Source: Loripinus fragilis (lineage: Eukaryota > Mollusca > Bivalvia > Lucinida > Lucinidae). Taken from it: 64,000 nt of DNA. The notes under the pieces were generated by a model. It saw only the letters and a list, made by a program, of their open reading frames with translations. It had not been told where the DNA came from and made no database searches. Each line of letters begins with the position of its first letter. Position 1 is the first letter of the stretch. A program made the position numbers and the translations under genes. Of this stretch, positions 12,301 through 21,300 are shown in pieces. The stretch covers positions 29,546,120 through 29,610,119 of the forward strand of contig OZ026520.1 of assembly GCA_964019695.1 (NCBI GenBank), in the 5' to 3' direction.

Positions 12301-15300
12301 ATCTCACAATCAAACTTTCTTCAATCAACTCTCGCCTCATGCTCACACTTTCAACGACAAAAACTAGTTGGGATGCTCTCAGTGCTGATATTGATGGTGT
12401 TCTTACATCTTGTGATACATCCAAGGCAATAACAGCGGCCACATGTTCTATTAATAGGAATGATCTCTGCAGTGACACAAGTCAAGTGATTCCAGCTAAT
12501 TGTATAATGGCTCAATCTGCTGAAGCGCTATCAGCATATCTTAACACATATTTATACACTGATACAACATTCCGACAAATCATTGAGAGCAAATATGTGG
12601 CGGCCATGGAATCCAACTGCCTGTTGTTTAGCTTAACTGGGGTCTCTGTAAGTGAACTAACATTACCCAGTGGTGGTGACTTCACCCTGGAGCTGCATGT
12701 AAAACCCCTGCAGTCCTGAGGCATAGTGCTGACTTATATGAAAGACTCTGACTACTTCATTCTCATCAATTCAGCATCTGGTCTTCTAGTTGTGCTGGAT
12801 GGAGTTTACTACACAACAGATTTGATGATTACAGTGAATGTATGGAATCAGATTAACTTAGCCTGGAGATCCGACGTCAATATCCTGGAAGTCTATCTTA
12901 CAGACAATGACGGTAAGGAACTTCAACTATAAAAAAGCTAAGTAAGTATGACCAAGAAATACCACAATCAACCACTGTAGACCAACCCACGACACCATGA
13001 GCAGGCCTCCAGATAAGAGTGTGTAACTGAAAATTATTTTTCTTATTTCTCAACCAAAACATATGTTGTGGGTACTCAAAAGAACCGTCTTAATGAGACG
13101 GTTCTTTTGAGCACCTAAAACACATGTTTAAACTTATGGATAAGAAAATAATCACAATTTTACGCTAAATTTTTTGGCTTAACTGGTCCTATGCATGAGA
13201 AAGACACGCAGAAGACATATTTACAAGCCACAAGTTAGCAGGAAAACAGTTAAAGCAACCAGCTTTCTCTTCCTTAGCGAGATGATTGCAAAACTAGTTC
13301 AAAAAAGTTAAGTAAGTATGACCAGAAAATATCACAATAAGCCCACGGCACCATGAGGAAGAGACACAGAAGACTAACAGCCACAAGACAGCAGGAAAAC
13401 AGTTAAAGCAACCAGCTTTCTCTTCCTTAGCGAGATGATTGCAAAACTAGTTCAATAAAGTTAAGTAATTATGACCAGGAAATATCACAATCAGCCCACG
13501 GCACCATGAGGAAGAGACACAGAAGACTAACAGCCACAAGACAGCAGGAAGACAGTTAAAGCAACCAAATTTGAGCCGTGGCATATGATTTCCAACAATG
13601 TGGCATTGTGACAAGTGTAGACTAAGACGGCTCCTCTAAAGCTTAGAAACTCCAAATGTTTTCAGTCAGTAGCTTAACAGTCATAGAATATTCAAGCGAC
13701 TTCAAAGGCTCTGATCAGACTAGGCGTATGGGCAGGCTTATATGAGGCTTTGCTGGTCACACATACCACATTGTTAGAAATCTCATGTCGCGGCTCAATT
13801 TTGTCTTCCTAAGTGAGATGATTGCAAAACTGTAAAGGATGTACTACATAACAAAACAAGGACCCAACACAAAGCCCCCACAAACAATGGGAGCATCCAA
13901 GATCAACACCAGAACCACCACCTTAGAATGTACAGCACCTGAAGCAACTAGGTGCTTAAATGAATTTTACCAACCATTTTCTGACTGGGGGTGACTTGAC
14001 ATCAGTTGATAATCTTTGCAAACAGTTTGAACTTATATCAGGCCCCACATTTGGACCCAGACCAGCTGATACCCTACAAATGTAGGACCTGGTCTGGATC
14101 CAAACTGTTTGACACTCTGCTCTGATAGTGTTCCTGCAGTATAGTATGTCCCCCAACCAAAGGGGAGTAGGACATTAGTTTAGCTTCTTTCCTGTAATAC
14201 AAGTTCTTAAACAGTGGGTGGATTTTGACCAATCTTGCATAAATACATTTTTGGAAAGTGGGGAAAGAGCAGATTAGATTTTGATGACCTTCACCTTACT
14301 TTCAAGGTCACAACAGCATTTTGAAATGTGATATTTTGACCAAAATAGCTTTCAAATACATTATCACTTGAACCGAATAATGGAGTCAGGCCAAACTCGT
14401 GATGGTTGAGCGGCTCTTCCTCGCGGTGCCACAGGGTTGTCGTGGTATTTCCTGATCATACTCACTTACAGGCTTTCCAGCGTTCCTAGTTTTTCCTAGT
14501 TTTCCTACTTTTTCCTAGTATTTTAAATGTGCTCCTAGTTTTTCCTAGTTTTGTCAAAAACCTCCTAGTATTCCTAGTTTTTCATAAATTTGGCACTTTT
14601 TTGGATAAGTTTTTTGAGATTTTATTTCAGAACAAGACCTTTAGGGTGTTGAGCTGACAGTCTTTAGTGTTGTGTGGTCTGGTGTCACTGATGCATAGTC
14701 TAGCCTTCTCAGTTGATAACTGAAGGTTGCACTATACTCTATGATGACTACAACTGACTCAAACCCCCTAGTGGAACCTTTGATTTTTGCAAGATCAGTT
14801 TGAACATAAATAAACCATATATATATAAATATTTGTTGACATGTAATGTTTGTGACATCTTGCATTGTTTTAGAATGCTGTATCCACCCTAAGACCATTG
14901 TAAGTGTCTACCTACTCTTGCACCAGTGTGAAACAGTCTCTATTTTGGTCTGATGCTCATTTTTTCTGAGGTTTCATATGATGCATCATAAAAAAGAGTG
15001 AGGCAAGGTAGATGCTTTTTGGTTGATTTCTTGCTTTACATCTGAGTTTATGTAGGAATGAGTAGTTCATCCTAACCACACTTTTTAGGCAGGAATACTC
15101 TGTGCTCATCCTTTCACCAGTAACTGACAACTACATGTATTGTGAAAGAATGTGCAGGACCTGGGAATGGAACCTGCAAAACTCCCTAACATTAGGCTGG
15201 ACACGCTGCAAAAATTTGGGCTATTAAATATTAATGGATTGCATCAATTGGGTTTATTGACTTCTGAATAATGTCCTGATTTACTAATGTCATTGTATAT

Positions 15301-18300
15301 GGTTGCCAACAAGTCAAGTCTAATACACCCAAGTCTAATAGATATATGCCTATATCTGTCTAAATCTTATATTTAAAAAGAGCATACAATAAATGGGAGC
15401 AATGTCCTCCGAAATTCTTGATTTTCTGAAGGTCAAATGGACCCTGCAAAATGACCAGAGATGGCTTCCTCTGCTTTCTTATTTTTCAAAAGTTTCGGGG
15501 GGAAAACTCTGCTCAACACAAGACTAGTGGAAAAACTGAGGTAAACAACTCAAGGAGTGAACACACACTCAAGTAGGGGTCTACCTCCTTAATTTGTGAT
15601 TTGTTAGCTAAGGATTTGCTGTACCCTCTATCGGTCAAATACAGGTGTGGAAAAAAGATTAGGATCCTGTAAAAATGCTAGAAATTTCAATGTAAATTTA
15701 CTCTTTGTTTTTATTAGAATTTCAGTAAAACAACCTTTATTGCCCCTAAAGTAGCCTTTATAAAAACATTAATTTCATATAAGAGTCTGCTCTGTTGACT
15801 GCAGAAGAAAATTTAGTCAGCTTAACAGTCTTGTGGTATGAATGTTTATGGTTTCTGTGGTAATCGGGTAGGGAAAAGTAAAAAAGATAACCAAATAACT
15901 CCTAGTTTTTGCCTCAAACTTCCTAGATTTTCCTAGTTTTTTCCTAGTATTTTGTAAAAAAATTTCCTAGTTTTTTCCTAGTTTTTTCAAAGATGCTGCT
16001 GGAAAGCCTGCACTTACTATTTTTTATATATTGTATCATTGTCAAAAATTAAAAAGTTAATTAGATTTTGGTTTTCTTGACCTAATTTTCAAGGTCACCA
16101 TTATGAAATGACTGTAAAAATCAGCCTTTCCCGCACTTTTAAGAGCACCGTCCTTTTAAAACAAGTCAGCATTTTCTTCTCACAAGCATGCTTCACTCAA
16201 TTTAAGGTTGGGGGACATAGTTTTCCTTTGAAAACACGGTTTTAATTGTTTTGGATTATTTTCTTAAATCCCGAATAGTTGGATAGATATGCCTTAACAA
16301 ATGATACTTAAAGCATTAGCAACCAACAGAGATTCTGACAAAACTGTATAACTATACAGTTTTGCCAGAGCCTTTTCTGTTTGTTCACATCAAGTATGGA
16401 AGTAGGTGAAGGTAACTAGACCTATAGGCAAACTGGATAGCTGAACATAGAGTTTTATATATTTGCCTTCTAGTGTTATCTGCTCTTATCCTTTGCAAAT
16501 ACAAATGTAGTTTGTACGCATATCCGGGGCAACAAAATATCAGATGGTATTTTTGAAAGAGCTTTTTGAAAACATTAAATTTGAAGAAATAAAATCAGCA
16601 GATGACAAAAAAGCATGTAAAGAGTTAAGGAATGCTTTGGCACTTATGTAATAAGAAACATTTTTTTTACAGGTAATGTTACTGTGAAGGCCGTTCCAGT
16701 TCCTGCAAGTGTATTTATATCAGGAGGAACCCTTACTCTTGGATCTCTAACTCCAGGTCTAAATGTTGCACTAGCTATGGGAGACTTCAATGGCTACATT
16801 GATGAAGTGAGAGTATGGTCTCGTCCCCATAACCCAAGCATTATTACTCAGAACTGGAGAGTTACGATCAAGGCAGATACTGCCGATGTTTCACACTCTT
16901 GGCCATTCAATGAAGGCATTGGATTAACTGCAAATGAAGACAGGAAGGGTGAAAATTTTATTGTTGACGATGCACTTAATCCACCAACATGGAAGAAATC
17001 TGACCTTGACCTCTCCGCTGATACTTACTTGAAGGCCCCAGTAATGACAACAGAATTACCTATTAGTTTGTCAGATCTACAAGCTGCTAATGATACGTGT
17101 AATAGCTTAATTCATGCATTCTCCCTGTCTACCGGGGCCTCCAACATTGATGATATTATTGCAGCTTTCAAGGCATTATGTGTGCAAGAAGTGGCAGAGA
17201 GTAATGACACATCTCAAGCAGAGTCTATTCTTGCAAGTGCTGGAGAGTTTTTCCAAGCAGTGAACAATCAGACAGAATCACCCCTGGCTAGTATGTGTAA
17301 TAATGTGAGTTCAATCACGGACTATATAGGTGCCAGTGGAGATAGTTGCACTATCTGTGTGTTTGGTACTGTAACTGCCAATGGCTGCGAATGTTTGGAG
17401 ACACACTGGGGTGTAGCTTGTGACAATATCTGTCCTGTGGGACCTCTAGGTGCCTGTAACACATTTGGTGTTTGTGATTCTGTGGCAGGTGGGTGTAACT
17501 GTTTCTCCCGTTACCATGGCACTCAAAGTTCTGCAGTACTGTACTGGACTAACTTCCAAACATCAACAACAATAGTGAAAGTAGCGGATTACTCATGTGA
17601 TACCTGTGCTGAAGGGTGGCTAGGTAGTGACTGCCACTTTGCTCAGGCAACTGGAACATCAACAACAACTTCTGTAGCATTTGCTTTTGGCTCTTACATA
17701 ACCATTTTAGATGGAGTATCACTGACATTTGTAACACCTGGAGTTTACAGTCTGTTTCAAACAACCACCTTAGAGATACAAGCTTTGTTTCTCCCGTGTT
17801 ATGGTGACCATCTGTGTCGTTATCTACAAGAGATATCATTCAAGGATTCAAAGTCAACCATTAGCATCCAGAATGTCATTGGAGGAAATCTCACCATAGT
17901 CTTTGATGGAGATACCATGGAGTATCCAATTGCAAAATCCTCTTCCAGCATGAGTATAGACTGGTCCTATAAGATGTTATATCCACGTGTAACGTTTGGT
18001 GGGTCTTCCGTTCTTGTTTTCAGCTCTTCCTTAGGTCTTGTATCAGCATTCAAAATAGCCAGCTCAGATTCTCAATCCAACACTGGCCTACTAGGTAGCA
18101 CAGATGGAAATTGGGTCAATGATTTGAACTGTGCAACTGGTAACCAGATTATTGATGAAAGTTTGATGACTGCTACCTACGTTGGAGGATGTGTCCGAGA
18201 GAGGTATACTCCCAGTTCAATTTTCCTACAACATCCAATGGGACAGAATAGTTTATCATCAGCTGGTTATTCCCTGTATCTGGAAGCTCAAACATTGACA

Positions 18301-21300
18301 TTATCTGGTTACCCAATACAGACCGGATTACCCAAGTTTACCCTGAGTTTCTGGACAAAGGTTTTATCATCAAGCATTGTTAAACGAGCAACAACAACTT
18401 ACTCTCTATTCCTGACAAACACTGGTAGCCAAAGCTTAGAATTCATATCCAACAATGGACAACTTGAGATTGACTGGGATCAGTTGTATCAGACAAACAA
18501 GAGTTTTGTTCCAGATAAGTGGACATATGTTGTCTTCACCTGGGCCGATGATGGTTCATGGTCAGTGTATTTGATCACAGAAGATGAAGTAGAATTTTAT
18601 ACTGGACCCGATACACTGGCAGGAAGTACAATAGACCTTGGGGCAATAACAGTTGTAGGAACCTCACAAGTTTTCATACAAATAGACTACATTAGAGCGT
18701 GGTCAGACACAAAGAGCCTGGAAAATGCCGTTTCCGACATGAAATTGTACTCTTCAGAACACTCCACTGGTTTGCTGCTGATTCTTATGCTAGATGAAGG
18801 TTCAGGACTAGCACCGTCTATTCTCACATTTGCTGCAGATGGTACTGTGACCACAACAGCAGGAACAATATCAGGTATTTCAATTTATTCTCTTTGAACA
18901 GAATCTTTAAAACCATAAAGTGCCACCCACAGGTTTAGGCAAACAAAAAATTTCATGGTACGCAGACGACAATTTCAAGTTTCGCTGATTTTTCAAAAAT
19001 AACAAATAAGGCATGATATATCATGAGAATCGTCTGCTGGCAGACGATTCTCATTAAATATCATTCCTTATCTGTTTCAAAAATTAGGAAATCTGTCACA
19101 AATTTGTCATCTGCTGTAGCCGTGGGTTAAATACCACATTAAACTTAATAAGTGCACAGACTTATATAAGGACAAGTACTTATGTAACTCTTTCCGGCTA
19201 ATGGTAACTTGTCGTCTGCTGATAAACTTTGGAAACAGTTTGGACCCAGATAAGGGGCGACAAAATGTCGGGCCTGATCTGGATCAAAACTGCTTGACAG
19301 TATCTGATGGTAATCCTTAAAGAATTTTTCGAAAAAGTTAATTATGATATAATTCAGCAGACGACAAAAAAAAAAGCATGCAAAATTACCCAGTGTGCAA
19401 AGAGTTAATGGGTTGTTTACACAAAATGAATTACAAATCATTAGTGCAATTTTATTATTGATATATGTATTCATTGTGCAGATGAAAACATAAGTGAATC
19501 CTGTTAAAGCCAGCTGGTCTGAAGCTACACTGTTTACAAAAGAGGGTTTAGAATTTTGAAAAGTTATTCACATAATTCACTTATAAGGTCAAATATGGTT
19601 TGGAATACAGTTGAATCTAGTTAATTCGAAGTTATCGGGACTAGAGATATTATTTCGAATTACCAGTAGTGACCAGTAGTTTGAATTATAGGGTGTAGAC
19701 ATAAAACATATAACCCCGAAAATTAATTCAGTTTGTCCCAAATTTATTTCTAATTATTATATATTTTTTTATCTTTTTAACTGCCAGAGTGGTCAATTGA
19801 TAAGCTTTGCCAACAGTTCCGACACAGATCATGTCGGACGAAACATAAGGCCTGATCTGGATCCAGTGTTTAGACACTCTGATGGTATTCCTGAAATAAT
19901 TTTTGGAAAGGTGTAATTTTGAGGAAAAATGGCAGATAACAACACCTTAAGAAGAGATAAATGAACGGGATAGATATTTGTAATTAACGTGTCATCTGCA
20001 TTTATATCTGTTGTAAAAACTTAAGTGCACTTCAGACTTGATTAGATGATGGAAGCAAACAATATGAAACCCTGACCAGACTGCTCTGAAAGGACCAGTC
20101 TGTTCTGGTATTGGTTCCTATTGTTTGCAATAAAGGCTACCTAAGATCGTAAGCAGATGAGCTAAGCAGATGACAATAGTCATGACTGGCAGGCTTAGCA
20201 TTAACCCATTGTATACGGAAAACCCCTAAAACGGTACTATTACAAACAGTGAAGACCCAGATGAAATAAGGCATAATGCGGCATTTCATCAGGGTCTACA
20301 CTGTTTGTTTAGGTAAAAAGGCCTTCATACAATATATTTTTAAAATTAAAGCCGGACACCCTAGATATGTACAATGGACTATCCTAAGTTTTTTGTATCA
20401 AACCAGAAGGAAGAATCCATTAGTATACAATGGGTTAAGAGTTGAATGAATTACAATGTCATTTTCAGGCACAGAATCTTCCAGCTTGTGGCAAGCATCA
20501 ACTATACCAATACCAGACATATACATTCCAAGCACACTACGTACTGATGGCAGCATAGACTTTACTCAGGCAGCCACTGACTGCCTTGATGTTCTCAATG
20601 AAGGCAACTTTACTGAACACTGTACAGATGTAAGCAGTAGTCTAAAGGACCACTTCCTAGAGGCATGTATAAGAGACTACAGTGCCATGGGTGGGCAGAA
20701 TGCCACTTCTGTTATGCTGTCTGCTTTGATCTTTTATTGTCAGGGGGCGCTAGATGTGAGTGAATGTAGTCTATCGGGATTCTTTGACTTCTGCAAGCCA
20801 ACTGAGGAAGGGCCAGGCACAGGAATAATATGGATAATCATTGCCATCATTGCTGCCTTGCTAATAATTATTATTCTTATTATCTGTGTGGTCATTTACA
20901 AAAAGAAGCAAAAGAGAAAGCGCTTAATTGATGATACAATGACTGACATTGATGGATTCCATACTCTTTCTTCAAAAGGAGGATATTTCCACCCAGGTCT
21001 AGAGAGTGAAACTTCGTTCATGGAAGGAAGGCCTGGCTCAAGCTGGTCTGCAGGAAGACGATCAGTGGATTCTGCTGACTCGCGATTCTTTGAGTCTCCT
21101 GTGATGTTTCTCGGTGCTCCACCAGACAGGTTTGTGTTTAGAGAAGCTAGAAGTCCAAGTGTTGCACCATCAGGTACCAGCTCCAGGATGAGTGGAAGGT
21201 CAATGTCCATAGACATCACTGTATCACCAACACCAGAACCAGATCAGATTGACAACAGATCAATGAATGCTTCATCAGCCTTACTTGCAATGGCTAAAAG

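Larger units (their letters stand above)
12913..16672 (+). other. Longest supported intron (3.76 kb), repeat-rich
   Basis: The donor is GTAAGG and the acceptor TTTTTTTTACAG. It contains a hAT-like MITE, a 153-bp tandem repeat, a fold-back element, a P1 fragment (about 13,970-14,147), the 1.54-kb element at 14469-16010, a hairpin (16328-16382) and a P1 relic just before the acceptor. Confidence 0.75.

Noticed and set aside
12717..12719. TGA read as selenocysteine
   Set aside because: The paralogous LamG position is glycine, not cysteine, and LamG domains are not known selenoproteins. I also could not identify a SECIS element by eye in the 3' region.
7861..12724. Other-frame and opposite-strand open frames overlapping the large exon
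   Set aside because: They are shadows of the coding frame, and none shows a domain or its own splice signals.
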